NCBI GenBank assembly: GCA_946804195.1 | Contig: CAMPEU010000021.1 | Coordinates: 1 to 38,622 of the forward strand | Reading direction: 5' to 3' | DNA: 38,622 bases | Source of the DNA: an uncultured Candidatus Saccharibacteria bacterium | Lineage (GTDB): Bacteria > Patescibacteriota > Saccharimonadia > Saccharimonadales > Saccharimonadaceae | Part shown: in pieces, positions 23,530 through 32,013 of the stretch | Layout: each line of letters begins with the position of its first letter | Position numbering within the stretch: the stretch's first letter is position 1 | Translations under genes and position numbers: made by a program | The notes under the pieces: model-generated | Told to the model about the DNA's origin: nothing | Databases searched by the model: none | Seen by the model: only the letters and a program-made list of their open reading frames with translations

Positions 23530-24615
23530 ATGAAACATTCATCAGAACAATCCGCTTGCCCAATGTATTCGACCCAACAACACCGGGGCGATGTAGTCAT
23601 GTCTACCAATTGGGAATACCTGCAGGCTATGAAGATGAACGAGTTCGCTCCCTCTCCCAACATATCCCCCGTAACACATCCTCAGCGGAAGCTTGATGAA
23701 AAACGCTTTGCACCATGGTTTTGGCCCGATAACGAATTGGCCGACGCACTCCACATCCGTCAGGCGGCCTTTCTGAAAAATCAAAAGAGAGTTCTTCATA
23801 CGGCCAATAATAATCCCGAAGTGCAGGCTGCTTCACAACAACTATTAAACTTACAGGCTCATTATTTGAGTGAACACTTCCCAGAAAAATACACGATCGA
23901 GCAAAGTCGCACATTAGGTAAAGTAATCATCAACAGAGCAAGCGAAGATAAAATTGATACATTTAGCATCGACGCCGAAAAAAGTGACTGGCATCCGCTC
24001 GCAATCAGCGGAATGTTAGGCCAGGAAGATATTTGCATTGTAAAAAGAAAGAAGAGCGGACGACAAGTACTCGTTGCCGGTTTTTTAGCGACTCCAACGA
24101 ATTGGAATCTGTCAGATTTCATGAAGGCCGACATGGATACTATTCACCAGCACGTTAGTGGGTATGACGAACCGGTCAGTGAAACCCGAAAATACAAACT
24201 AAAGGACACTGTTGATAAAGTACTCGAATCACTGCGAGAATATCCAGACGGTGTTATTTGTCGCAACAATCAATTCATTGAATATGCAGACTCACTTGCC
24301 CTAGAGCCTAGCGAAGCAAAGAAGATAAAGGCCCATAAAATTGCAAAGAATCTTGGAAGTCGTATATTTCTCCGGACTGAACGAGAAACTCTTGCTCGCT
24401 TACCAAAACCGTACGATAACTTCACGATTTTCACCATCAAACCCCACGTGTTTCACATGGCAGACGTCCGACGATTACGCGGTGATGATTTTGCACGAGC
24501 GGTGCTCACTAATTCCGTTCTCGAATCAGCCTTGAAAATGACAGAGAGTGAATCATTTAATTTCACAAATCCTCTGCAGCAATACTTAACGTCAACCGAA
24601 GAGTCGAAGCAATAA
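23530..24615 (+). CDS. DUF3445 protein, heme-dependent oxidative N-demethylase-like
   Basis: A 361-residue protein with the layout of the DUF3445 family: a KRFAPWFWPDNE opening near residue 58, EDICIVKRKKSGRQVLVAG with TNW and IHQHVSGYDEPV in the centre, and the family signature FLRTERETLARLPK followed by FTIFTIKPHV near the C-terminus. The best-studied member is the alpha subunit of a heme-dependent oxidative N-demethylase, a PAS-like heme enzyme acting on dimethylamine. The redox partner subunits of that enzyme are not encoded here. The start is uncertain: ATG 23530 has no ribosome-binding site, and ATG 23599 is an alternative. It lies 32 bases after the M16 peptidase stop. Heme binding is inferred from the family only. 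Confidence 0.75.
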   Translation: MKHSSEQSACPMYSTQQHRGDVVMSTNWEYLQAMKMNEFAPSPNISPVTHPQRKLDEKRFAPWFWPDNELADALHIRQAAFLKNQKRVLHTANNNPEVQAASQQLLNLQAHYLSEHFPEKYTIEQSRTLGKVIINRASEDKIDTFSIDAEKSDWHPLAISGMLGQEDICIVKRKKSGRQVLVAGFLATPTNWNLSDFMKADMDTIHQHVSGYDEPVSETRKYKLKDTVDKVLESLREYPDGVICRNNQFIEYADSLALEPSEAKKIKAHKIAKNLGSRIFLRTERETLARLPKPYDNFTIFTIKPHVFHMADVRRLRGDDFARAVLTNSVLESALKMTESESFNFTNPLQQYLTSTEESKQ

Positions 24616-24618
24616 TTC

Positions 24619-25431
24619 ATGTATATATCTGTCGACATGGGAGGAACAAATACGAGAATTACAGGCACGACTGATGTAATACATGGCCAGTCGTTCGACA
24701 AACCTATCAAACGCCAAAATACCGGTGATTACGAAAATGATTTACAATTTATTATCAATACATCAAAAAAGATAGCAAAGCGTGGCGGCGCTACAATCAA
24801 AGCTGTCGGCATAGGTACACCCGGTACACCCAACCCTGATCGAACCAAAATTGCATCAGCTATCAACTTACCTCACTGGAATCAACAACCACTCGTTCAG
24901 CCCATTACTAATGCACTCAACTGCCCAGTTTACTATGATAATGATGCCGTCACAGCGGGCCTGAGCGAAGCATACTATGGCACCTGGCAACCGTCCGACT
25001 TTCATTATTTAATTTGGGGTACGGGGATTGGCGGATCCGAAATTAAATTTGATGCAACAGGCGAGGTAAATTATGTAGCAAAACTACATTGGAAAAATCA
25101 CTTTCGTGATTGGACTTTTGAGTGTGGAGGAAAAGCGCTCGATGAAATATATGGACGACAAACAGAAAAACCCTGGGATGATATTTTTGCCAAATTCAGC
25201 GGTCACCTATTGAACTATGTTGCAACATATCAACCGCCCTCCATTGTATTCGGAGGCGGGCTAGCCGAACGATTCGATAATCAAATCGAGATACTGAAGC
25301 GACAAGCGGGCGTCGACATTAACATTAGTAAATTTGGTGGTGATAGTGGAATCAAGGGTGGATTTGGGCTAATCCGCTTTGCTCAAAGCCATAACTTACC
25401 ATCTGTCGATTTAACCGATACGGAGGACTAG
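24619..25431 (+). CDS. ROK-family sugar kinase-like protein
   Basis: A 270-residue ROK/actin-fold protein. SVDMGGTNTRI is the ATP phosphate-binding loop, GIGTPGTPNPDR and VYYDNDAVTAGLSEA carry the sugar-binding Asn-Asp, WGTGIGGS is the second phosphate loop, and IVFGGGLAER closes the site. ROK members phosphorylate glucose, fructose, N-acetyl sugars or use polyphosphate. The usual zinc-binding CxCGxxGCxE motif is missing; the matching region reads FECGGKALDEIYG with one cysteine, so substrate is open. It starts 3 bases after the DUF3445 gene and so is co-transcribed with it. Confidence 0.82.
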   Translation: MYISVDMGGTNTRITGTTDVIHGQSFDKPIKRQNTGDYENDLQFIINTSKKIAKRGGATIKAVGIGTPGTPNPDRTKIASAINLPHWNQQPLVQPITNALNCPVYYDNDAVTAGLSEAYYGTWQPSDFHYLIWGTGIGGSEIKFDATGEVNYVAKLHWKNHFRDWTFECGGKALDEIYGRQTEKPWDDIFAKFSGHLLNYVATYQPPSIVFGGGLAERFDNQIEILKRQAGVDINISKFGGDSGIKGGFGLIRFAQSHNLPSVDLTDTED

Positions 25432-25439
25432 TGGCAACC

Positions 25440-26153
25440 TCAATCGTCTTGAGATTCGGGAATCACAACATCATCAACCTGTTCAATTTTTGCTGAAAAA
25501 TAGTTTACAAACGGTGTCTTTCCCAGGCTCATCCCCTTCTCTTTTGCTTCGTTCAAATTGATCATGCCTGTAAAATCCAACGTATCTTCCTCAATACATG
25601 ACGCAAACGACTGAGCATAATATAGTGCTATACCCGCGCGTAAATCCTGACGCTGAGCATCCGTCAACGGCTGTAATTTTTCAGCCATCACCTCGTGCAA
25701 GCGCTCTAGTTTAATATAAACGTTCGGAAATGTTTCTATGCCCCTCCAAACATTCTGTGCAAAATAATGTGCCAAAAATAATTCTTCGTCCGGGTCCCGC
25801 ATCCTCTTCATTTGATCACTAAAATCCGTATTCGAGCTGGGCAGTAAATGTGTATGCCTATTTAATACCACCGCCCCCATGTATCCGCAGACTGTTGCCG
25901 ACCTCGGAACACGTTCTTCTCGCGCGCGGTCCCAGTCCCTACATAGTAATATGCTTGCATTATGTGTTAGGTATCTCCCGGCAAGGCCCGTAACAGCAAC
26001 TGGCGCCGAATTCATACTAAGAGTTGCAATGAAGTGCTCCCTATCTAGACCATCAACGGACTGAAACCACTCGTTGACCGCATTTTCCACATCCGGATTC
26101 ACTACGTCCCTGTAGGGAAACGATTCCAGCTTTTTGCGTTCGTTTTGGCTCAT
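25440..26153 (-). CDS. hypothetical protein
   Basis: A 237-residue soluble protein of unknown function. It begins MSQNERKKLESFPYRDVVNP and includes RYLTHNASILLCRDWDRARE, LNRHTHLLPSSNTDFSDQ and an acidic end VIPESQDD. No membrane helix, signal peptide or known motif is seen. The frame is open from a TTG at 26177, but ATG 26153 is preferred; a TACACT lies 10 bases upstream and no ribosome-binding site is present. It is convergent with the ROK gene, with 8 bases between the stops, and upstream of it lies pheT on the same strand. Confidence 0.65.
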   Translation of the reverse strand: MSQNERKKLESFPYRDVVNPDVENAVNEWFQSVDGLDREHFIATLSMNSAPVAVTGLAGRYLTHNASILLCRDWDRAREERVPRSATVCGYMGAVVLNRHTHLLPSSNTDFSDQMKRMRDPDEELFLAHYFAQNVWRGIETFPNVYIKLERLHEVMAEKLQPLTDAQRQDLRAGIALYYAQSFASCIEEDTLDFTGMINLNEAKEKGMSLGKTPFVNYFSAKIEQVDDVVIPESQDD

Positions 26154-26211
26154 GTTGACTTCTAGTGTACCACTCAATTACACACATGTATTCAAATTAG
26201 TAAACCTAAAT

Positions 26212-28656
26212 CTATATAACGACTGCGCTCAGCTTTTCGCAAACTTCGCTAACAAGAGAGTCCATAACGGCCGAGACTTCATCGCCCGTGAGAGTTTTTT
26301 CATGAGAAGTTAGGCTAATACGAAGTGTGACGTTCTTTGTATCACCCGTATCCGGTCGATAGATACCCAGCGGACTGATTGCAACCACCAAATCCGTTTT
26401 TGTTAGATTATCATGCACGGCAGATTCAACATCAACATAACTCATGGATTGTGCCACCTGTAGTGTTACGTCACGTTCGGCACTCGGAAACTTACTCAAT
26501 TGTCGATACGACCCTGTTGCCTGACGCACCTCTTTCAATAATGATTCAAAGCTGATTTCGAATCCGGCTGCTAATTTAGGTAGTTTGAAATTCCGTTGTA
26601 TAGCCGCCCCGTACTCACCGACCGCACCTATTACCGTATCCCCTACACGGATTAATGCTCCGCGCTTTTGCTCGAATAATTTACCTTGCTGAAGTGGTAC
26701 ATAGTTGAATTGTAAACCGCTCTTTTTCGCTATAAAATCCGCCAGGGCTTTCGCTTGGTAAAAATCACCCCCTGCAAGAGCTAACGAAACATATTCCTGT
26801 TCGACGGGTACGCCATCCTCGTCAACGCCTGCAGAAATACGATGGCCTTTGCCGATTTCAAAAATAGCAAAATGCTCATATCCTGCCCGTACGTTTGCGT
26901 GAATCTTGTCTAGCAAACTCGGTAAGACAGTTCGTCTGTAATAGTGCAGGTCGGGGCTCAATGCATTTGATAACTGATACGTATCATCCACATTCTGCCC
27001 GGCTCGATCTAATAAATTTTTGTGAACAAAACTATAGGTCAATACTTCATTCGCTCCAGCGCGCGATAAGGTGTCACGTAGTTGTGTTTTTAGTGTACGA
27101 TTCGCACGAACGGGTGCTGGCGTCACCGTTCGTCGTGGCAAATCTTGCGGTAATTTATCAAATCCGTACAAACGACCAACTTCCTCGACAATATCCTCAG
27201 GAATCTCAATATCCGTACGCCAAAATGGTGCAACGTAATTAACATCAAAAGTAAACTCAACATTACCCAGCAATGACTCGATCTCTTTTCGCGATAAATC
27301 AAGTCCCAATCGGTGATTAATAAAATCCTTATCAATTGATTGCGGGGCATGTACGACCAGCTCGCTAAATGTTTGTAAATTCTGATCATCAGCTACCTTG
27401 CTCGCCTGTTGACCACCCGCTACATCAAATACCGACTTGAGTGCAAGATGCATGACAGCGGGAATCTGAAGTGGCGATTGGCCCTTGGTGAATCGTGTCA
27501 CGGCATCGGTAAACAATCCGTGGTGCATACTCGTTCGACGTAACGTAAACATATCAAAGTTCGCACATTCCAGGATAATATTTTTTGTTTCGATAGATAC
27601 TTCGGTTTCGCTACCACCCATAACGCCACCCAATCCAATAACCTTTTTGCCGTCCGTAATAACAATATCGCTATCATTCAGCTCCTCGACTTTACCGTTC
27701 AACAATGCAACTTGTTCGCCCTTGTTTGCCAAGCGTACTCCCAATTTGCCACTCGCGACCTTATCGTAGTCGTATGCGTGCATGGGCTGTGCCGTAATCA
27801 GCATGACGTAGTTTGTCACGTCGACGATATTATTTATCGGCTTACTACCTAGCCGAACCAACTCGGCCTGTAACCAAGTAGGGCTAGGAGCTACTGTGAT
27901 GTCACGTACTGCAACCGCCATAAATCGTGATACCTTATCGGGCACATCATTTTTTACTGTCAATACCAGCCCATCACCATCACTAAACTTCGGCGTATCT
28001 ACGTACCAGTCGGGGCTAACGAATTGATTACCCAAAATACCAGCGATTTCACGCGCCACGCCTAACTGACCAAAGCAATCGGGCCGATGCGTAAACATCT
28101 TGTTCTCGATATCAATAATTGTGTCGTCCAAGTCATAAGCCCGAGCAAAACCAGTACCCGGCTTTATCTCGACATCGTTAGGCTTCCATTCGTTTGCGTC
28201 AATTTCCATGATGCCCTCGTGCGCGTCACCAAATCCTAATTCCTTGGGGCTCGCCAGCATACCATTGCTCATCGCACCGCGCAATTCACGTGCACCTAAC
28301 ACGAATGGTTCAGTATCATCAAACGTCGATGGGACAGTTGCGCCTGGTGGCAACCAAACCGCTAACATGTCGGCACGAACATTTGGTGCACCGCACACAA
28401 CTTGAACCAGGCCATTGTCATCACGTTCAACATCTTTGGACGCGCCACCATCATCCACTTTTGTCAGATTTAGATGATCGGTACCCTTCAATGGAGCACA
28501 CTCAACAACGCGAACAATTGTCGCGCCTTCGTATTTCTTTGCAATATCGATAATTTCCTCGACGCCACCCAGTTGTTGATTTATAAGCGATACTAACTCA
28601 TCAACCGATACATCAAAAGAGGTATATCGTTTAACTATATTTAAACTAACTTTCAT
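26212..28656 (-). CDS. pheT: phenylalanyl-tRNA synthetase, beta subunit
   Basis: An 814-residue bacterial-type PheT of normal length. Order of domains: N-terminal KVSLNIVKRYTSFDVSVDEL, an EMAP/OB-fold tRNA-binding region (VVECAPLKGTDHLNLTKVD, then VVCGAPNVR), B3/B4 editing region (FTHRPDCFGQLGVAREIAG, NIVDVTNYVM, HAYDYDKV), B5 (DIVEEVGRLYGFDKLP), and a C-terminal anticodon-binding ferredoxin-like domain (KFPSAERDVTLQV...). It forms an alpha2-beta2 enzyme that charges tRNA-Phe and edits Tyr-tRNA-Phe. The ATG starts on the base after the PheS stop, with no spacer. Confidence 0.96.
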   Translation of the reverse strand: MKVSLNIVKRYTSFDVSVDELVSLINQQLGGVEEIIDIAKKYEGATIVRVVECAPLKGTDHLNLTKVDDGGASKDVERDDNGLVQVVCGAPNVRADMLAVWLPPGATVPSTFDDTEPFVLGARELRGAMSNGMLASPKELGFGDAHEGIMEIDANEWKPNDVEIKPGTGFARAYDLDDTIIDIENKMFTHRPDCFGQLGVAREIAGILGNQFVSPDWYVDTPKFSDGDGLVLTVKNDVPDKVSRFMAVAVRDITVAPSPTWLQAELVRLGSKPINNIVDVTNYVMLITAQPMHAYDYDKVASGKLGVRLANKGEQVALLNGKVEELNDSDIVITDGKKVIGLGGVMGGSETEVSIETKNIILECANFDMFTLRRTSMHHGLFTDAVTRFTKGQSPLQIPAVMHLALKSVFDVAGGQQASKVADDQNLQTFSELVVHAPQSIDKDFINHRLGLDLSRKEIESLLGNVEFTFDVNYVAPFWRTDIEIPEDIVEEVGRLYGFDKLPQDLPRRTVTPAPVRANRTLKTQLRDTLSRAGANEVLTYSFVHKNLLDRAGQNVDDTYQLSNALSPDLHYYRRTVLPSLLDKIHANVRAGYEHFAIFEIGKGHRISAGVDEDGVPVEQEYVSLALAGGDFYQAKALADFIAKKSGLQFNYVPLQQGKLFEQKRGALIRVGDTVIGAVGEYGAAIQRNFKLPKLAAGFEISFESLLKEVRQATGSYRQLSKFPSAERDVTLQVAQSMSYVDVESAVHDNLTKTDLVVAISPLGIYRPDTGDTKNVTLRISLTSHEKTLTGDEVSAVMDSLVSEVCEKLSAVVI

Positions 28657-29694
28657 CTAAAACTGCCTCAAAAAATCTAATTTAGCTGATTGAAAATGTC
28701 GAACATCTTCTATACTGTGCTTCATCATCACTAAACGATCGACGCCACCACCCCATGCAAAACCAGTGTATACCTTGGGATCAATACCCGCCATCTTTAA
28801 CACATTGGGATGAATCATACCGCAGCCTAATAATTCAATCCAGCCCGACCCGGAGCAAACCGTACAGCCCTCGCCCTCACAAAACGGACAACTGAGCGAA
28901 AACTCAAATGATGGTTCGGTAAATGGAAAATAAAATGGATTAACACGAACATCTAGTTTTGTCTGATAATAACTCTCGAGGAATGTCTTGAGCGTAGCAA
29001 CCAACATGCCGGCATGAACATCCTTGTCGATATATATACCTTCGTGTTGATAAAAAGTATGCTCATGACGTGGATCCAAGTCTTCATTACGAAACACGCG
29101 ATCAATCGATGCGGCCGCTATCGGCTGACCGTCTTCCAACTGTGGTTTTAATTCATGCATGATGCGATTTTGCATCGTACTTGTATGCGCAGGAGCAATC
29201 AGTGGTTCACCATCCTTATCGACTTGCATAGTCATAAACGTATCGAAATCATCACGCGCCGGATGACCCGCCGGAAAGTTCAAAGATTCAAACATGTGAT
29301 ACTGATCATCAATTTCACGCGACTCAAATACCGTGAATCCCATACGACCCAAGATATCGCTCATAATCGCAATCTCGCGCGTTATCGGATGAATCGTGCC
29401 GTGCTCGGCTGGCAAAAGTGATGGCAAGCTACCATTTATATCAAATGGTGCTGTCACATCGATTGGCGTAACGGCCTGATCTAACAACTCCGCCTGGCGC
29501 TTATCTATAGCAGTCTGAAGCGATTTTTTGAGCTCATTAAGTACCCGGCCCGCACCGGCTCGCTCTTCAGGAGGCAAATTCTTTAGTTCTTCAGCAAGCG
29601 CGCGGAGTTCGGGTGCGCGAAGAATTTCTTGTGGTTGCTGACTTTTGCCGATACGTGCCAGCAAATCGTCACGGACGCTATTACTATCAGTCAT
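28657..29694 (-). CDS. pheS: phenylalanyl-tRNA synthetase, alpha subunit
   Basis: A 345-residue PheS with the N-terminal coiled coil (about 1-90) and class II catalytic core: HPITREIAIMSDILGRMGF (motif 1 region), HTSTMQNR, FRNEDLDPRHEHTFYQHEG (motif 2), and GFAWGGGVDRLVMMKHSI (motif 3). A four-cysteine cluster CPFCEGEGCTVC sits before GWIELLGCGMIHP; such clusters occur in PheS of several phyla and may bind zinc. It activates Phe with ATP. TATAAT (29703-29708) lies 8 bases before ATG 29694 and no ribosome-binding site is present. Confidence 0.96.
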   Translation of the reverse strand: MTDSNSVRDDLLARIGKSQQPQEILRAPELRALAEELKNLPPEERAGAGRVLNELKKSLQTAIDKRQAELLDQAVTPIDVTAPFDINGSLPSLLPAEHGTIHPITREIAIMSDILGRMGFTVFESREIDDQYHMFESLNFPAGHPARDDFDTFMTMQVDKDGEPLIAPAHTSTMQNRIMHELKPQLEDGQPIAAASIDRVFRNEDLDPRHEHTFYQHEGIYIDKDVHAGMLVATLKTFLESYYQTKLDVRVNPFYFPFTEPSFEFSLSCPFCEGEGCTVCSGSGWIELLGCGMIHPNVLKMAGIDPKVYTGFAWGGGVDRLVMMKHSIEDVRHFQSAKLDFLRQF

Positions 29695-29702
29695 CTATAC
29701 AA

Positions 29703-29708
29703 ATTATA
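29703..29708 (-). promoter_or_regulatory. -10 element of pheST
   Basis: A perfect TATAAT on the minus strand ends 8 bases before the pheS ATG, so a leader of one or two bases is expected. It overlaps the space after the preceding small membrane protein gene. No phenylalanine codon-rich leader peptide or T-box is seen. Confidence 0.45.
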
Positions 29709-29715
29709 GATTACT

Positions 29716-29961
29716 TCACGCTTGATTGCCAGAAGCAATGACATACCCAACCAGGGCAACGACACCTGCCACTACGATCAGAATCCATAGCCACGCTAGG
29801 CTCGTTGTTCCCTTTGTACCTTTGACGAAAGCAGAGTCCTCGACACCGTCAACCATATCGGCTGGATCGGGTTTCTTGTTTTTTGCTTTCTCACTCAGGT
29901 CCAATGCGATACGCTTCTGTAGTTCACTACGATTTTCAGTTTGCTTTAGAATGATTCCCAT
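29716..29961 (-). CDS. small C-terminal membrane-anchored protein
   Basis: An 81-residue protein with a charged N-terminal part (NRSELQKRIALDLSEKAKNK, likely helical) and one hydrophobic helix near the C-terminus (LAWLWILIVVAGVVALVGYV), so a tail-anchored topology is likely. I do not recognise a family. The open frame starts at 29994, but ATG 29961 is chosen because TATAAT (29968-29973) ends 6 bases before it. It lies 21 bases upstream of pheS on the same strand. Tiny tail-anchored proteins of this type are frequent in CPR genomes. Confidence 0.7.
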   Translation of the reverse strand: MGIILKQTENRSELQKRIALDLSEKAKNKKPDPADMVDGVEDSAFVKGTKGTTSLAWLWILIVVAGVVALVGYVIASGNQA

Positions 29962-29967
29962 ATCGTT

Positions 29968-29973
29968 ATTATA
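29968..29973 (-). promoter_or_regulatory. -10 element (TATAAT) 6 bases before ATG
   Basis: TATAAT on the minus strand, with TTGCAA about 15 bases upstream as a possible -35. It gives a leaderless start at 29961. This promoter is back to back with the aquaporin promoter on the other strand. Confidence 0.55.
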
Positions 29974-30023
29974 CTCACAAATATCAGGTTGCAAAAAATC
30001 TCAGCAGAAATTCAAACTATTTT

Positions 30024-30072
30024 TTGCACATTGAATGGTTATGGTATAATAGCCTCATAATTTCTATATAAG
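30024..30072 (+). promoter_or_regulatory. aquaporin promoter and Shine-Dalgarno
   Basis: TTGCAC (30024-30029), an extended -10 TGGTATAAT (30042-30050) about 15 bases later, and AAGGAGGG (about 30070-30077) 7 bases before ATG 30085. It is one of the strongest promoter/RBS sets in the window and suggests high expression. Confidence 0.65.
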
Positions 30073-30084
30073 GAGGGAATTTCC

Positions 30085-30885
30085 ATGGTTACGAAAAAAG
30101 CCGGCTCGGCTGCCAAAAAGACCACCCGGTCAAACAGCCAATCTAAAACAAATGTAACAGCAGTGCGATCACAAGCTGCCAGGGTTTCAGTACCAAAATT
30201 TAACCTAAATAGTAACGAACTAGCGTCAACATTCATTGGTGAATTTGTTGGTGTATTCGTACTTGTCAGCGCATTTCTCGTAACAAAAGGTGAACCACTC
30301 TATATGGGCTTCGTTCTTGTTGCGTTAGTGATGATGGTAGGCGCCCTTTCAGGCTCTCACCTCAATCCGCTCATTTCAGTAGGTGCTTGGGTCACTCGAC
30401 GACTTAGCCATCTAAAAACCGCAGTATACCTTATCGCTCAGTTCCTCGGTGCTGGTGCGGCATTTGTATTGATGACCACATACCTCAATGGTGTTCAAGC
30501 TGATGCAGCTGCACTCGCACAACCAGTGCGCGAAGTATTTGCTCTCGCTCCACTCACCGATCAAAATTCATGGTTCATCTTCTTTGCGGAAGTACTAGGC
30601 GCCAGCCTCTTTGCATTTGCATTTGCAAGTGTCTACAAGGCATCAGTTGATCGTGTCACACGAGCTTTGACTATCGGATTCGGCTTCTTTGTTGCAGCCT
30701 TGGTTGCAGGCGTTGTCGCTAGCTATGTAGGCGGTCAAGTTGCACTCAACCCAGCAAGCGCCGTCGCAGCATCAGCTGTTGACTGGACAGCAGTTGACTG
30801 GACAGCAGTTCTCGTTTACCTCGCAGCTCCACTACTGGGTGGTGTTATCGGTTTCGCACTCCGCGACGCCGTCGAAACAAAATAG
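30085..30885 (+). CDS. aquaporin/MIP-family channel (divergent)
   Basis: A 266-residue MIP channel with a basic N-terminal tail of about 45 residues (MVTKKAGSAAKKTTRS) and six helices. The first pore motif is NPL (GSHLNPLISVG) instead of NPA; the second is NPA (ALNPASAVAAS) but lacks the Arg that normally follows and forms the selectivity filter. It would be in the cytoplasmic membrane and pass water or small neutral solutes; the altered filter suggests a wider pore. Near the C-terminus the DNA has an exact 15-base tandem duplication (30778-30807), encoding VDWTA twice. It has a strong promoter and ribosome-binding site and ends in a hairpin terminator. Confidence 0.85.
   Translation: MVTKKAGSAAKKTTRSNSQSKTNVTAVRSQAARVSVPKFNLNSNELASTFIGEFVGVFVLVSAFLVTKGEPLYMGFVLVALVMMVGALSGSHLNPLISVGAWVTRRLSHLKTAVYLIAQFLGAGAAFVLMTTYLNGVQADAAALAQPVREVFALAPLTDQNSWFIFFAEVLGASLFAFAFASVYKASVDRVTRALTIGFGFFVAALVAGVVASYVGGQVALNPASAVAASAVDWTAVDWTAVLVYLAAPLLGGVIGFALRDAVETK
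30778..30810 (+). repeat. exact 15-bp tandem repeat inside the aquaporin gene
   Basis: GTTGACTGGACAGCA occurs twice in tandem (30778-30792 and 30793-30807), followed by GTT. It is in frame and encodes VDWTA twice, after the second NPA motif. Identical copies suggest a recent slippage event. Confidence 0.95.
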
Positions 30886-30901
30886 TTTCAACACTACGCA
30901 C

Positions 30902-30932
30902 AATAAACCCCGTGATTATCGCGGGGTTTATT
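30902..30932. terminator. bidirectional intrinsic terminator between aquaporin and rmuC
   Basis: An inverted repeat with 11-base perfect arms (AATAAACCCCG and CGGGGTTTATT) around 9 bases lies between the convergent aquaporin and rmuC genes. GC-rich inner stems and A/T-rich ends allow termination from both sides. It overlaps the last codon and stop of rmuC. Confidence 0.8.
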
Positions 30933-31998
30933 CGTTATCGTTCGTTGGCTTGTCGAGTAATAGCGGCTCAACACTGCCATTACGGCCAGCGATTTTAATA
31001 ATATCTTTATCAACTTTACCCAGTTCTTTATGTGCGCTATTGAAGTGATTCACTGTCGCACCCAACGAACTACCCAGCTTTTGCATAAATGTCTCGAATC
31101 GGCCGATATGCTGACCCAGCTTGCCGACACGCACCTGAATATCCTTTGCCTGCTCTTCGATCTGTAAGCTACGCAGTCCCTGTAATACAGTCTGTAAATA
31201 CGCCATAAAGCTCGTAGGACTCACGATAATGACTCGTTTGTCACGAAACGCGTACTCGATCAAATCCTTGCTGCTGGCTCCGACATTGTTGATCAGCAGA
31301 TCATAATACAAAGCTTCGCTCGGTATGAACATAAATGCAAAGTCCATCGTGTTTTCGCTGGGACGAATATATTCCGCAGTTTCGTCGATACGACCCTTCA
31401 AATCAGTTTTTACCTTTGCGAGTAACTTGTCACGCTCGACTTTGTCTTCACAATCAACCATACGATTATAATTTTCCAAACTAAACTTACTGTCAACCGG
31501 AAGTATCTGGCCTTTTTCCAAAAACACAACGGCATCAACAATTTTTCCATCGCCAAATTTATATTGCATTTGGTATTGCTTCGGGGCCAAAACATTCTCT
31601 AGAACACTTTCTAGATAAAACTCGCCAAACACGCCACGCTGCTTAGGATTTTGCAGGACATTTTGCAAAGTTTTTAGTTCGGTAGCGACATCAACGACGC
31701 GACGATTCGTCTCGTCGAGCTTTGCTAAGCGTCCAGCCACGTCAGCAACCAATTTGGCACTCTCGCTCAATTGTTTTTGTACGGACTTTTGCATGGAATC
31801 TTGCCCGCGCTCTAGTTTATCGCCCATACTTTCTTGTAGTTTTTGAATCGTTCGATTCAATTCTGTCACATCAGTTTTTATCAGATCAACCGAACCACCC
31901 TGTTGCATCTCGCGCATACGTGACAATAATTGCAACACGATGCCGGTAAATATAATAACGACAGCCAACAAGATTACGCCAAAAAAAGTTATATCCAT
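30928..31998 (-). CDS. rmuC: RmuC family protein
   Basis: A 356-residue RmuC-like protein. An N-terminal transmembrane helix (ITFFGVILLAVVIIFTGIVL) is followed by a long coiled coil (about 30-115) and the nuclease-like RmuC core: QRGVFGEFYLESVLENVL, ILPVDSKFSLENYNRM, MFIPSEALYYDLL and VIIVSPTSFMAYLQ. RmuC is linked to DNA recombination and limiting inversions between short repeats, and its fold is related to restriction-type nucleases. The start is ATG 31998 with an extended -10 (TGCTATAAT, 32005-32013) 6 bases before it. The gene ends in a shared terminator. Confidence 0.92.
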   Translation of the reverse strand: MDITFFGVILLAVVIIFTGIVLQLLSRMREMQQGGSVDLIKTDVTELNRTIQKLQESMGDKLERGQDSMQKSVQKQLSESAKLVADVAGRLAKLDETNRRVVDVATELKTLQNVLQNPKQRGVFGEFYLESVLENVLAPKQYQMQYKFGDGKIVDAVVFLEKGQILPVDSKFSLENYNRMVDCEDKVERDKLLAKVKTDLKGRIDETAEYIRPSENTMDFAFMFIPSEALYYDLLINNVGASSKDLIEYAFRDKRVIIVSPTSFMAYLQTVLQGLRSLQIEEQAKDIQVRVGKLGQHIGRFETFMQKLGSSLGATVNHFNSAHKELGKVDKDIIKIAGRNGSVEPLLLDKPTNDNE

Positions 31999-32004
31999 GT
32001 GTAT

Positions 32005-32013
32005 ATTATAGCA
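32005..32013 (-). promoter_or_regulatory. extended -10 of rmuC overlapping the upstream gene's stop
   Basis: TGCTATAAT ends 6 bases before ATG 31998 and covers the last codons and stop of the membrane protein gene ending at 32006. It shows that rmuC is not only dependent on read-through from that gene. Confidence 0.55.
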
